Of a DNA stretch of 64,000 bases, positions 49,346-62,402 are shown in pieces. The translations under genes were made by a program, and so were the position numbers. Under the pieces are notes generated by a model. The model made no database searches and was not told where the DNA came from. It saw only the letters and a list, made by a program, of their open reading frames with translations. How positions within the stretch are numbered: position 1 is the stretch's first letter; each line of letters opens with the position of its first letter. This stretch comes from Hippophae tibetana (Eukaryota; Streptophyta; Magnoliopsida; Rosales; Elaeagnaceae): NCBI GenBank assembly GCA_037013495.1, contig CM072810.1:108476398-108540397 (forward strand). The letters run 5' to 3'.

Positions 49346-50880
49346 GTTATTGTAAATGCTGAAGTTAGGATTTTCATATAATCTTTCTTTATTGCATTAG
49401 TTATACAAAATTATGTAACTAAATTCAATTTATCTCAATTTAATAAAAATTTGGATAAATCTTATTATTACATTTTAAAATTTTAAAATATATTATTTAA
49501 TCGTTAATTTAATTTTTTTCTTATAAGCCTTTAAAATTTTAAATTAATTTAAATCAAAAATTTCTTTGAATTTTAAATATAGTTCTAAAACTATTAATTT
49601 TTAAATATGTATGTTAATTGATAAATTAGAACTATATATAAAGTTAAAAACTAAGTAATAAATTGTATGTTTTAAAATTTCATATATAAATTTAAAAATT
49701 ATAAAAATTACAAGTAAATTTGGTTAAAATTTAAAAAATTAATAATAATTATAACACCATCTTTTGCGCATCGGTAATTTATAAGTTATATAGTTCGTAT
49801 TTATTATAGCAAAAAGTAAATTAAAATCAAGCTAGAAATCAAAAAATAAAGATTATAATAGAGTAATAAGTAATCAAATGTTATGTATGATGATTTTTAT
49901 TGGTGTGTTTGGTGCTACTATTTTATTTTTAACTTTATAATTAAGATAAAGAGTGGTAATAATTCATTACGTTTCAGTAATTTACTTGTGCAGGTTTAAA
50001 AATAATAATTTTTATCACGTTATTTAAAAAAAATGATTGAAAGAGAATAAAATTTATTTTTAAATATTTTTTAATTAAATTTATTTTATACGTAATTTTA
50101 TTAATAACAACTAAAATTATGATCTTAATCATTATCTCTAACATTCAACCATAACTTTAAAACTTTAGTGTTTATTCTCGATCTATATATTTTAGTCAAT
50201 TTTTTTAGTTTTAATATATGTTTTATTCATCATTTAAATAATAATATTTTTGGTTAAAGTATATTATTTATTTTTCAATTTTAATTAAATTTACACATAA
50301 AATTTTAAATTTTTAAAACGTATAAATTTATCCCTAATCTTTTAAAACTAAACACATAGATTCTTAAACTTTTAAATTTTACGATTTAACCATCTAAACT
50401 TTTAAAACTTTACATATAGATTATTAATTTTTGATTCATAAATATAAATTTTAATATCCAAACTAGTACATATATCTAAAATTTAAAATTTTAGGAACTA
50501 AATTATAAGATTTAAAAATTTAGAAATTTATGTATAAAATTTTAAATATAAAATCATATATTTTAATAATTTAGGTTTATATGTGTGAATTGTGTTAAAA
50601 TTTTAGAATTATCAATACATTTTAATCATATTTTATCGTAGTTTTCACAAATTTATTTTTTACCCTTCTATAACCCATTTTACAAAAATAAAAAAATAAA
50701 AAAATAATCTGTTATTCTAAAAAATTAATTATCACTTGACACCTGAGATAAAAAAAATTTTGTAGCTATAGAACCTTTTAATTTACTGCTTCCTCTATTT
50801 TATAATGATTTAGATTAAATTATGGTACAAAACATGGCTCACTATAATAACATAAAATCATAAATAAGTAGAAGTAATTT
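49346..50880. other. AT-rich spacer with short quasi-repeats
   Basis: Around 50320-50600 a phrase of the type TAAACTTTTAAA...TTTACGATTTAACC recurs at short intervals. This is a common look in old plant intergenic repeats. No gene. Confidence 0.4.
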
Positions 50881-50882
50881 TT

Positions 50883-50900
50883 ACCAGCAATATTGCTGGT
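50883..50900. repeat. 18-bp perfect palindrome
   Basis: ACCAGCAATATTGCTGGT is its own reverse complement and lies in a patch (50880-50980) richer in G/C than its surroundings. No gene is adjacent. Confidence 0.9.
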
Positions 50901-50979
50901 GGATGTCACTACTGATCCCATTATCTGTATTATGATTGTCGTGTTGTACTCGATGAAGTTGGCTTCATATTTTTGTGTT

Positions 50980-52922
50980 TTGTTTTATAATCATTAATAT
51001 ATATCATAAATAAATTATAATTAATATATTAATTTTATTAAATTTAATTATACTTATTAATAATATTATAAGATATCATTAAAAATTCATCTCAAATTTG
51101 TGATATAAAGATTTCTATTTTTTTTATAAATAATTTTTATATATTTAAATAAGATGGAATTATTATATAGGAAAAGTAACATACAAATCCTTTCTTTAAA
51201 ATTAAGAATTATTTAATTATTTTAATTAAAATATGTGATATTAAGTTGTTTTAGTTGTGAAAATGTTATAAAGAAAGACAAAGTTCATTTTTTATTAAAT
51301 ATAATATAATAGTGCATGTAAGTCTTAAATGTTTATATTTTATGAATGTATATATAATGATAGAATTATTAATTAAAAAAATCACTAATTTTTTTTAACA
51401 AATTCCTTTAAGGAAATTTAAAGAAAATTTTCATTATCTAATTTATTACTTTACATATTAGATCACAATTTTATTTTTTAGGTTTTATTGAAAATTTTAT
51501 TTAAATTCTAAAAAGATTCTTGAAAAATTAGAGTGTTTTTTATTAGGTTTAAGAGCATATTTAATCCATAAATTTTATCAAAATCTACACTTAACTTGTT
51601 AAACTCATTTTTCAACAATTCCATTTCTAAACTTTTTAATTTCTACCCTTAAGTTTTCAATTGTTTTTAATAATTCAGTATATAATTTTTTTAATTTTTA
51701 CATTTAAGTCTTAAAATTTTATTTTATCCCTATATTAAAAATCTGAGTTGACAATTGATTAAAGATAAAAATAAATATCTAAAACCTAAGTGCAAAAATG
51801 AACAAATTTAAGGACTGAATTATTAAAAAACTTTGAGGACCTAAATATAAACCAGGATAAAGTTTAAAAAGTTACTGTTTACTTAAAAAAATTAATTAAA
51901 TATTTATTTTATTTTATTTAACAACTTTTTTTTATAAATAAAGATTTAAATGATACTTTACAAAACTTACTCTAAATTAGATTAGTAAAGAACAACTTTA
52001 TTATAAAGAAATGATGATAAGTACTTTCCACCATATTTTATATAAAGTATCTTTTTATATATATTATATTTTTATAATAATTATAAATAAAATATTAATA
52101 TTTTATTAGATAAAATTATAAGTTTTCGATTATACTTATAAATTATAATATATAATATCATATATAATAAATATTTGTTTTCTTATAAAAAGTTCCCCTA
52201 TGCTATAGTTTATGCATTATTGAAAATTCTTCCCTGATTTGTATTTTTTTAACTCAAAGAAAATTGCAACGAATTAACATAAAGTATTTTAAGATTTTTT
52301 AGTAGCTATATAGCTTCTTACATAGTTTTTTTTTTCTTTCTAAAATGATTAAAAAAAAATTGCAAGAACATTTACAATGTATGCACATTTTCCTTTACAA
52401 ATTTAACTAAATTTGCTTAGAACTTCTAGAAGGTTAACATTGAATATTTGATGATGACATGTATATGCTTCATTGCATTTAGCTATAAAAAAAGAAAAAA
52501 TCATTATCAAAATTTATTCCACAAGATTAGAAGTGTCTACATATATCCAATTCCAACCTATTTATCCATAAATTGACTATAAAGGAAAGACTTACCACCA
52601 CTCATAATTCAATTCCAAGTAAGGAGATGAGAAAAGTTGTTATACCAACCAAAGTAAAGGAAATAAAAAGGCAGATGCGTTTGAAGAGCCTGAAGTAATC
52701 TAGGATAGAAGAGAGAAATATGAGGTTGATATGTCATAGGAAATGGGAAATATGAGAAATAATAGATAATCGTAAGATAAATTAATAATATAATTCAATT
52801 CATCTCAAAAATACATACAATAATATATCTTATTTATAAAATTAAAATAAAAAATTAGATAATTATAAAATAATCTAATTGTTGAATGATACATCTAAAA
52901 AAATACAAAAATTTAAAATATC
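50980..52922. other. AT-rich spacer
   Basis: 51550-51880 holds repeated phrases like TTAAGGACTGAATTATTAAA with an opposite-strand echo at its left end, perhaps a decayed element. Otherwise nothing was recognised. Confidence 0.35.
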
Positions 52923-52930
52923 CAAATAAT

Positions 52931-53592
52931 TAGGGATGTACATCGGATCAAAATCATTGATTTTATACTCATTCGACCTGATTCGATGTTTTAATCAGAT
53001 TGAAGCATCCTAATCCACATCCGATCTAATCAACTTTCAAATCCGATCAACTTGTAATTTCTTTGTTTGTTTCATACTCATGTGTTGTGTATTTGACGAG
53101 ATTATTCTAATATACATCTTTGAGTGTCAATGTTTTTCATGTCTAAGAGCCTATAATAGTTATATGTTTGAACCCATATACGTGGAAAATTGAAAATGAT
53201 GTACTGGAGTTATAAATGTCGTTGATGGAGATGTTGGTAGATGGTCGAAAAACTGAAATTGAAATGTAGACCAATAGAAGTGTTGAAGACTAAAGTGCAA
53301 GACTTTTAGGTTTTTTATTTTGTTAATGTGTGATGGAGTGTATAATAGAAATAAGAATTATGAATGAAGATACGATTAATGTATAAATATAAATATATAT
53401 TTAATTATTTTTGGTTTGATTGGATGAGATTTGATGATACATAATGAAATCTACCATCTAATCTGAACTTAAAGGAATGAAAAAAAAATCATTTGATTCG
53501 ATCTAACGATCAGATCGAAATCGTCAAAAAATTAACGAATCAAAATAGATTGATCGAATTAATCAAATGATAGGATTTTTTCCACACCCTTT
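52931..53592. mobile_element. hAT-like non-autonomous element (662 bp) with perfect 8-bp target duplication
   Basis: CAAATAAT at 52923-52930 and again at 53593-53600 flank the element exactly. The ends are TAGGGATGTACATCGGATC and, inward from the right, AAAGGGTGTGGAAAAAATCC, typical hAT-like termini. Subterminal copies of GATC(G/A)AATC and ATCTAATC motifs occur near both ends in opposite orientation. No transposase is encoded. Confidence 0.82.
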
Positions 53593-53876
53593 CAAATAAT
53601 CACATAAAGGGTAAACATTCAAATTTAGATAAACCTAACTTAAATTATTAATTATCTTGTTTATTTTACATTATTTTCTTCTTGTGACGAAAACTTGGCT
53701 CATAACAAGTTAGAATGATAGGTTATCTTATTTATTTTATATTATTTTAAATATAACGGTAACAAATCCTCGTGATTCTTAAGAATAAGAAGACAAATAC
53801 ATTGAAATAGTAACAAAAATAATTAAATGCTCGAGTATAATACAAGGGGTTTTGGAAACTTTTGATAATGAACTAA

Positions 53877-54630
53877 TGTGTCATTTGGTTCACTTAATAT
53901 AATGGAATCAGAATGGAATGAAATAAAAAGGAAATAGGTTTGCTTGGTTTGACCATTGGAATCAAAGAATGAATTATTATTATAATTTTTGGTTTACAAC
54001 TAGAATAGAATAAAAAAACATTATATATTATCTTAATACCCTTATATTTAGTAAAATTTAAATAATATCATTTAATATTATTTCGTCAAACAAAATATAT
54101 TATTAAAATCATTATTTTTCTAAATAATTATTACTTAAAAATAAAATATATTATTAAAATTATTATTTTTCTAAATAAAATTTAGGGTTTTTGGTTATAT
54201 TTATGGGCTAAGATTTAGGGTTAAAAATTTTATTTTCTAAATAGAATTTAGGGTTTTGAGATTTGATATTTAGGGTTTAAGGTTATATTTATGGGAAAAA
54301 TTTATGGTTAAAATTATTACTTTTCTAAATAGGGTTTAGGGATTTGATATTTAAGGTTTAGGGTAAAAAATTATTTTTTTATAAATATAGATTAGGGTTT
54401 GGGGATTTAGTATTTGAGATTTAGGATTTAAAATTATTTTTAGAGTTGTGTAAAATTAGAAAAAAAAATTGAGATGAAAATAAAATAATGATTTTTTATG
54501 AGCAGAAAAAATTATGATTCCTTTTCTTTTAAAAATTGATTCTATTTCAATCTTACTTTTCAACTCAAACAAACAATATAAAATTGAAAGTAATTAATTC
54601 ACATTACATTTCATTCAATCAAATATTTCC
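53877..54630 (-). mobile_element. Tourist-like MITE with telomere-type motifs, copy B (754 bp), inverted relative to copy A
   Basis: Starts TGTGTCATTTGGTTCACTT and, inward from the right, GGAAATATTTGATTGAATG. The flanks TAA at 53874-53876 and TAA at 54631-54633 match the 3-bp TAA duplication of PIF/Harbinger-Tourist elements. The interior (54180-54440) is a degenerate array of TTTAGGG-type motifs with ATTTATGGG and TTTTCTAAATAG spacers. The right flank (54450-54630) and left flank (53890-54170) align with the reverse complement of copy A. Confidence 0.68.
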
Positions 54631-54633
54631 TAA

Positions 54634-57170
54634 TATACTTCTTTCAACACTTGATAAATGTTGTAATAACTCGGCAACCAACATATACATTGTGGTTTGT
54701 ATTAAGCAGTTACCTTCTCTTTTCATATGTTGGGGCTTATCTGCTTGCAATTGTGAATGATTATTTTACAATTTGTCCACAATTTGCCCTTTTGCCTTCT
54801 CAATTCCGGTTAATCTTTTATCAAAGATTTGACCAATTTTTACCATAACTTTTCCCATAAATTCTTTTAGAACTTGTTGTATTTTAGCTAACAAATTTTA
54901 TATCTCAATATAAGGTTGTTGGGAATCAATAGATAAAAATTGTTATCTATAATAAATTTTGTTCCAAATTACCAACTTATTGATAATATTGATGTGTACC
55001 ATTATTAATATAGTTATGATAATTATCATAATGATTATATGAAGTTTGTTATTGAATATAGTACGGAAAAGATAGGAAGATTGGTTATGGTATTGGATTA
55101 TACTAAAAAAAAAAACTACAAAAATATGTTGAAAAAATTATTTTTAAATTTTCCTAATAGCTTTTACATTCCCTTTCTAGGAGGTAGTGGTGGGTTTAGC
55201 TTGTTTGGGATAGATGAACTAGACTTACAAATCAATACGTTGGAATTACTTTTCTACTTGTAAAAAATAAGTATAATTGTAACAATATAAAAGCTACTTA
55301 GTGTGTTTTGCTTACATATCAACTACCTTTTATCATTATCATTAGAATAGTTATGTAAACCAATTATGTTTTATCTATAAAGAAGAAACTCAAAATAAGT
55401 TTTAATCATACAACCTAAACATCACTATCTTTTTAAATAATGTTTAAATAAATTCCTATTGAGTAAATTAGTAGGTAACATTGGTTCTAATAATCTTACT
55501 TTTTTAAAGAATAAAATGTTTATTTTCACCAAAACATAATATTTTTTATATCTTAAATAGAAATAATGATCTTGTCTTTAAGTGAAAGCAATTCCCAATA
55601 CATAAAATGAGATTTCTAACAAAAATAACTAAAGATTATATACAAAATAGTAAAAGATAGAGTTGAACTCATATTCATTAAAACAAGATAAGATTAAATA
55701 CAGTTATAGATTACGTTTATTAAATATAATATTTATTTGTTAAGAATTCAAAAACTAAAAAATTAATCAGAGTAAAAATTATTTAGTATCAAAACCATAG
55801 AAAATAAAAATAAATTATTGGATGAAAAGTTAATGCAATTAACTTTCTAAAAATATTAATAATATTAAATTAAAAATCGAGGGCATTGAAGCTACTTTTA
55901 CAAAAATAAAAAAAACATATGTAAATATATACTAAAAATTAAGGACGTCATTAATATTTTCTAGTAGAATTACCTTCTAGCAAAAAATTGAGATTGAGAG
56001 AGAGAGAATTGTGTTTTCTTCTTCTCATTGACCATATATTTAGTAAAATATTGAAATTATCATAAATAGTGAGTTTTTTTTTTAAGAATGAGAATAGGGA
56101 CCTATTAAACCAAAATTTAAATGATTTGATTTGATCAAACTTTACTTAAAACTCGAGTAAATTCGACACAATTTTACCTGAATAATTTTAGGGTCAAATA
56201 GGACTAAAGATTTATTTTATGCACGGTTTAAATTTGACTTAAACAGTTATTTAAATTTAAATTTTATAAAATAAATATATATTTTTTAATATGATATGTT
56301 ATTATTTTATAATTTTTTACATCATTTAAATTTTAACATTAACTTAAATCAATTCAAAATTTTAGAAAATCAAGCGAATATTTTTGGGCTACCTTTAGAC
56401 TTGCATTTAATTACTAAAATCTATTACAACTACTCGAAAATATACATGTTCTGATAATACTCTGTACAAGTCCAACACAAATTCAAAGTTTTCTGATTGG
56501 ACTAGCACGACTTACCCGAAGTTACATTTCTAAGTGAGAATTCAAAAGATTTTTTTGGATTACAAACCCATTACAAACGTTTTAGTTATTTATGCAATGA
56601 ATGAATGTGAAAATAACATTATTGATTGTGGAATATTCTTACTTTTATAATTTTATATTAAAATTCAATGCCTAAATAAATGTGATAGCTTATGTAAAAA
56701 ACAATTTAAAAAAAAATTAAAAAGGAAGAAGAATAGGAGGCCGGATAGAATGATGTATATGTATGTGTAAGATGAGCTAGACATGTGATTTATTTAGTGC
56801 CGTTAAGTCTCAGAATCAAACTAATGTAATGTGATTTATGGAAAATCAACTTAGGATAAAAAATATAATAATAAGAGTTACAATTTATGTATTTGAGAAA
56901 TATTAACCACATACAACTTACTCAATGGTTGTCATTATACTAATTTTAATGTAACATATATGATAAAATAATTTTTAATAAATTAAAAATTTATCATTAA
57001 ACTTTAGGACTAGTTAAAAATATTCTATAGAATTTATTATTTTACAAAAATATTATTAGATTATAAAATTCGTTAGCTATTTTTATTAACTAAAATAAAT
57101 CACATATTAAAATATTATAAAATAAAATAAATTTTAATTTATTAGAAAAGTTAAAATTTTAAAGTAAGAA
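54634..57170. other. AT-rich spacer
   Basis: Open frames of 60-75 codons here (for example 55039-55263) have no recognisable product. No gene called. Confidence 0.4.
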
Positions 57171-57770
57171 AAAAATAATGATATTTTTTTCTTTCCAAAC
57201 CAGATCTCTACTTCTAAAATTACTTGGAGCCTTTCATTACCTTTGATTCTAGTCCTTATCATCTTCAACCTAAACTTATATTCTCAACGTCTTTCTTTGG
57301 CTCAAATGGGTTCTCCAAAATTACTTGAAGTTTCTACCAATTTGCTAAGAAATTTTAGTTGTATGATTGGTTCGGATGATGATTTGGTTTGATATCCGCC
57401 GTATCTTCATCTTTGGTTTGACATTTTTGCACTACCTATATTTTAATAAAAGTTTTATTTTTTTACCATGAAATGGATCCTAAAAAATTTAATTTAAAAA
57501 ATGAGATATTAATTTTTTTTTTTTATCAAAAAATAGGTATTACAAAAGTTCCGATCCATTCGTACCTAAATTTCCCAAAATAACCTCTTCTGTTCTTAAG
57601 ATCTTCATCGGACTCTTACAGACCTCGCTCGGGAAACCTTCATTTCAGCTCCCAACAGAAACCCATCTCAATTTAGCATCGCCGCCGGAAAGTTCAGCTG
57701 AAGGCTCTACTGTTGAATCTTTAACCAAGGTTGGAGTCGAGAACTTTCTAATGGTGCGCAAACTCTAAAA
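57170..57770 (+). pseudogene. Orphan exon-like island
   Basis: Composition is balanced from about 57190. From 57540 the plus strand is open for 75 codons without a Met until the end: YKSSDPFVPKFPKITSSVLK ... LPTETHLNLASPPESSAEGS ... GVENFLMVRKL, stop at 57766. The ATG at 57751 is followed at once by GTGCGC, so the island could instead be a 5' UTR whose first exon ends right after ATG, as in many ribosomal-protein-type genes. No downstream exon was found. The family is unknown. Confidence 0.35.
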
Positions 57771-58510
57771 TTGCCTCTTGCTATTACTATAACTAATACT
57801 AAAGTCCCTTGATAAAATATTTATTTACCTCAATTAAATTGTATTATAATATTGTATTTTGATAATTAAAATTAATTATTTTCACATTTTTACAGTCAAC
57901 CTATATATTATAAGTATAAATATAATTATTTAAATATTTATATAATTCTGGCTAACCCATAAAAATATGAAAAGGACTTTCATCCGTATTTTCTCTTTCT
58001 TGGTTGCTCTTGCATCTGTTTGGTGTTTGATGGACTCTTGGTCATGATCCACCATTTACGACAATTAATAATTCATCTTTTAATACCCGGAGAAAAAAGA
58101 AAAAATCTATATATTTTTTAAATTTAAAAATATTAAATGATCTTTTATAATATCATTTGAGTATAGTAACTCAAATAAATATATTAATGAAAAAATATTA
58201 TATAAACTATAATATTGATATATTTATAAAATAAAAAAATATTAAAAAGACATTGATGTTTTTATACTTATATATTTATGTTGTGATATGTGTGAATTAT
58301 CAATAAAAATATATTTTTTAAAATAAATTTAATAAATGAATAAAAATTAATAAAAAGTATATTTATAAATAATAAATAACAATAAAGTGTTATTTATTAA
58401 TAAATATTAATTTATTTTTTTATTTTTTAAAATAAAATATAATAATTTTAAATTTTATTAAATTGAATAAATACTTCAAAAATAATCAATAATTCTCGAT
58501 AACAATTACT
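57771..58510. other. AT-rich spacer
   Basis: Nothing recognised. Confidence 0.4.
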
Positions 58511-58765
58511 TGGAAGATTGTGATATATAGTGTCCGAAAAGGGAAAGACTAAGAGTGTGTACATGTGGAAACATGGTGGGGAGCGTTAGTTGAATTGACA
58601 AATCGGTGGTCTGGATGGGTTGGGTTGGCTTTATCTGACACGACATCTTTGAAAATCGGGAACTAGGGTCGCTTTTCGCATTTGGTTCTGATATTTTGTG
58701 TCCGGCGCGCCGGTCTTAAATTGGCTTGTTCTGGAGCGAGACCTGAAAGAACGAGTCAATTTCAT
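58511..58765. other. CpG-containing GC-rich island with 12-bp palindrome
   Basis: About 250 bp rich in G, with CCGGCGCGCCGG (58702-58713), a perfect palindrome, and several CG dinucleotides in a genome region otherwise almost devoid of them. No reading frame of note and no recognisable gene or element. Confidence 0.45.
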
Positions 58766-60853
58766 TTTATAATTATTAAAAATAAATATTTTTATCTTAT
58801 AATTATTTAAAATTAGAGTATACTTTTATATTAAAATAAATTATTTTTATAATTTAAAATAATAAATTAACTTATTTATAAATAAATTTATTAAATTTAC
58901 TTAATAAGGATATCTCTAAATCTTTATCTCAAAAGGGTTGAGGTAGATTTTTTCATTGAGAAAGAATGTTATTGAAAAATAAGTTTGTGATATTAAATTT
59001 ACAATTATATATAATTTTGAGATATATTATTTAGGGTGTGTTTGTCTTAAAAATTTATAATCTAACTATTATTAACGAATTTACAGTAATTTACTTATTC
59101 AAATACAATTATTATTAAAATTATAAATAAATATATATTTATTTTTATATATATTATATTTAAATAATATACATACTACAATTAAATTATATTATTATTT
59201 CAATTTAAAAATAATATATTAATATTAAATCTATATAATAATTTAATAAAATTTTAAACATATTTCTCATTATTTTGATTTTTTAGTTATTATTATAAAT
59301 AATAAAATTGTTTGAAATATACTAATAAAAATTTAAATTATGCACATATCAAATTTATATATAATAATAATTTATAAATAAATTTTAATATAAATCTAAA
59401 CTTACTTAATCCAAAAAATTAGATTTATTTTAAATTTAATTTAAAGTGAATTGAATTCAAATTAACCAAAAATATATATTTTTAATCTACTTATCACTCA
59501 TATTGTTATAATAATATGAAAATTATACTATTAAAATATTGAATTAAGGTTTATTTAAAAATATTCAATATTACATAAATTTAAATAATATTTAATTAAT
59601 TTTAGAACATATGAGATAATAATGGGATGTAATTTTTTAACTATGAAAATATATGTATATTATATATAAAAAAATCATTTTTTAATAAAAAATTGAAATA
59701 ATAAAATTATTATTTTTATATAATATTATCCCATAATATAAATATAAATTTTTAGATCATTAATATTTTCACCTCAATTTTATTATTTATCACTTTAGAA
59801 TTATTATATTAATTTGTAATAAGTTATTTTATAAGAATAATTAATATATTAGTTTAATTATTAATAAAAATAGTTAATGTATTAATGTATTGTTATATAA
59901 CATGTTATTATAGATAAAAAAATTCATCAAATAATTATTTATATATTAAATATTATTTAATTATGATTATTTAAATTAAATTAATAATTTAATATTTAAT
60001 AAGATATTATTTTTATTATTATAAATTATAAAATTTATAATTTTGTTTTAAAATATTTTATTTTCATTTCGTATCTGTTAATCAAAATTTGTGAATCTAA
60101 ACTTGACATGGGGTTAAGATTTATGTATTTTTTGGAGAGATAATTCGTTTCTTTTAGTTGGTTGATAATAGGAGCTGAGTCAAAGAGGAAATTGCGTGGG
60201 CAACGGCTCGATATTATTTTCTTATTAGTATTATAACTTATAGAATTTAATATTCTAAAGAGACAAAATAATATTTGACCTTTTATTGTAATTAAATTAT
60301 TCATCTTTATATAACTTAATAAAAATAAACTAATACATAATATTTTCGCATTTTACTTATCATCCTTGTTACATATTTAACTATTAAAATATATAATTTA
60401 ACTATTATATTCTATTTATAGTTTATAACCTCATTTAATACAAAAAAAAATCTAACACAAATCGTAACTATTATCATAATAATATCTAATTAACTTTGGT
60501 TTTCAAATCACCTCTTAGTCATATCAAACTATATATTAGTGGATACTCATTAACATTGAAAATTATTTAAATACTTATATATTCCATCACACACTTATCA
60601 TAGGTACACGTTTAATCAGGGACAAGATTCAGATGTTAAGACAATTAACGTTTTATTCTATTTAAAATTTTGTATTTTAAACTTAATCTTAGAAATTAAA
60701 TCATATTTTATTTAGACAAATAAATTGCAATATATGTACACACATTTTTTTTGAAAAATATTATTATACTTATTTTATAAAAAATAATTATATTAAAATA
60801 TGTTATATAATTTTAAAATTTAAAATAAATTTTTAACGTAATATCATATTATT
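58766..60853. other. AT-rich desert
   Basis: A patch at 60060-60250 is less A/T-rich and is covered by an 89-codon minus-strand frame (60304-60035) whose product I do not recognise. The rest shows nothing. Confidence 0.35.
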
Positions 60854-61167
60854 GGTTAGTAAAATGGGAATAATATAATTATATTAATAAAGAATATTAT
60901 ATTACTTGTGATCGTAAAATATGGTTAATTTATTAAAGTATCACGTCCGCGTGAGCTTTCTTTGAAAATAATATATAAAATCTCGTGACAGATGTCAGTA
61001 CATTATTACTGGTTAGTAAAATGGGAATAATATAATTATATTAATAAAGAATATTATATTACTTGTGATCGTAAAATATGGTTAATTTATTAAAGTATCA
61101 CGTCAGCGTGAGCTTTCTTTGAAAATAATATATAAAATCTCGTGACAGATGTCACTACATTTAAAGA
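60854..61167. repeat. Near-identical 157-bp tandem duplication
   Basis: GGTTAGTAAAATGGGAATAA begins at 60854 and 61011. Over the first 150 bp the copies differ at only two positions I can see (TCACGTCCGCGTGA against TCACGTCAGCGTGA, and GTCAGT against GTCACT). Each unit carries the inverted repeat TCACG-N4-CGTGA. The second copy also has GTGACA-GA-TGTCAC. The duplication is young compared with other repeats here. Confidence 0.92.
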
Positions 61168-61325
61168 TATTTCATTTGTTACCCCACTCGCCACTGCTCA
61201 TGGATATTTCTATAATTTCAAGTACTTTGATATTTTAAAGGGTAGTAGCCGACAGGGGAAGGGGGATGGTCAAAGAAGTCATGTGATTCTAGAGATACTC
61301 GGCCATCCTAAATTACAAATTTAGT
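61168..61325. other. GC-richer island after the tandem duplication
   Basis: Contains CCCCACTCGCCACTGC and CCGACAGGGGAAGGGGG. The 60-codon frame over it (61142-61324) has no recognisable product. It may be the remains of a promoter or gene start to which the duplicated unit belonged. Confidence 0.3.
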
Positions 61326-62371
61326 ATATTATTTTTTATTGTTTATTTTTTTAATTGAACTAATTTTGATATTTTTATTATTATTATTACGAAAGAATAG
61401 TTGCACTCTCACATCACATTCATATATATAATAATGTAATACGAGTTCACCTTCATTCAATAATTATAATAATATACATTTTATATTTATATTATTAAAA
61501 AATAATATATTATTTTATTTTAAACAGTATTTAAATTCATTTAATATTAAAAATTATCTAATTAAAAATTATTATTATTTATTATAAATTTTAGATACAT
61601 TATTTTGTTTTTAATTTACCGATATGGGTTTGAAACAGATATATAGTAATTTTCTAAAATGGGATATAAAAGACTCGATTAGTTAGTTTTGAAAATTTGG
61701 ATCCTAAAAATTAGTTGGAAAAGTGGCTGAATCGGTTAAAATCATAGTTAGTAAAATAAGATAAGGGTATTATTCAAAGAAATTAATGTATAAATATATA
61801 GTAATGTATAAAATTTTAGCATAAAATAAGGACATAATAAAAATAATAAAATATATAACAAGTATAATTCCTTTAATTTTGAAAAAATACATTATAAAAT
61901 AAAATAATAATAAATATATTTTTTTTATAAAAACAAAAATACTTGAAAAAAAAAACATATAAATATATGATTCCAAGTTCCCAACAACATATATCAAAAT
62001 AACTAAATTTTGTGTTTGTTTGTTTCTTCCTGATTTAAACACACAGAAATAAATATATCGATCAAGAGCAAACTAAATAACATAATTATTATACATGTTT
62101 ATTCTATTTCTAGAAGCAATTCAATAGAAATTTGGCTTCTTCTTTTTTCAATCAAATGTAAAAAGCATGTTATTTTCAGAGTCCCTAAGAGTCTAAAGAG
62201 ATTCCTAGTTGGATTTAGCAATAAAGGTAAAATAAAGGTGAATAATAAACAATGATTTTTTTTTGAAATTGTCTTATAGTCTAGATGATATGAATATGGT
62301 ATAAAGTAATATATGATTTCTTTTTACATATTATTAGATTAGTGAATTCTGAAATTCCAAGGCCTAGTGCA

Positions 62372-62402
<31 letters not shown>

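Noticed and set aside
50883..50900. 18-bp palindrome as an operator or microRNA precursor
   Set aside because: Too short for a precursor and no gene is adjacent; kept only as a sequence palindrome.
54180..54440. True telomere or interstitial telomere scar
   Set aside because: The motifs are degenerate, interspersed with non-telomeric spacers, and bounded by MITE-like ends shared with the inverted copy at 36.7 kb.
61770..62042. 90-residue membrane-like protein on the minus strand
   Set aside because: Phe/Ile/Tyr-rich composition expected from random AT-rich DNA; no start context or homologue.
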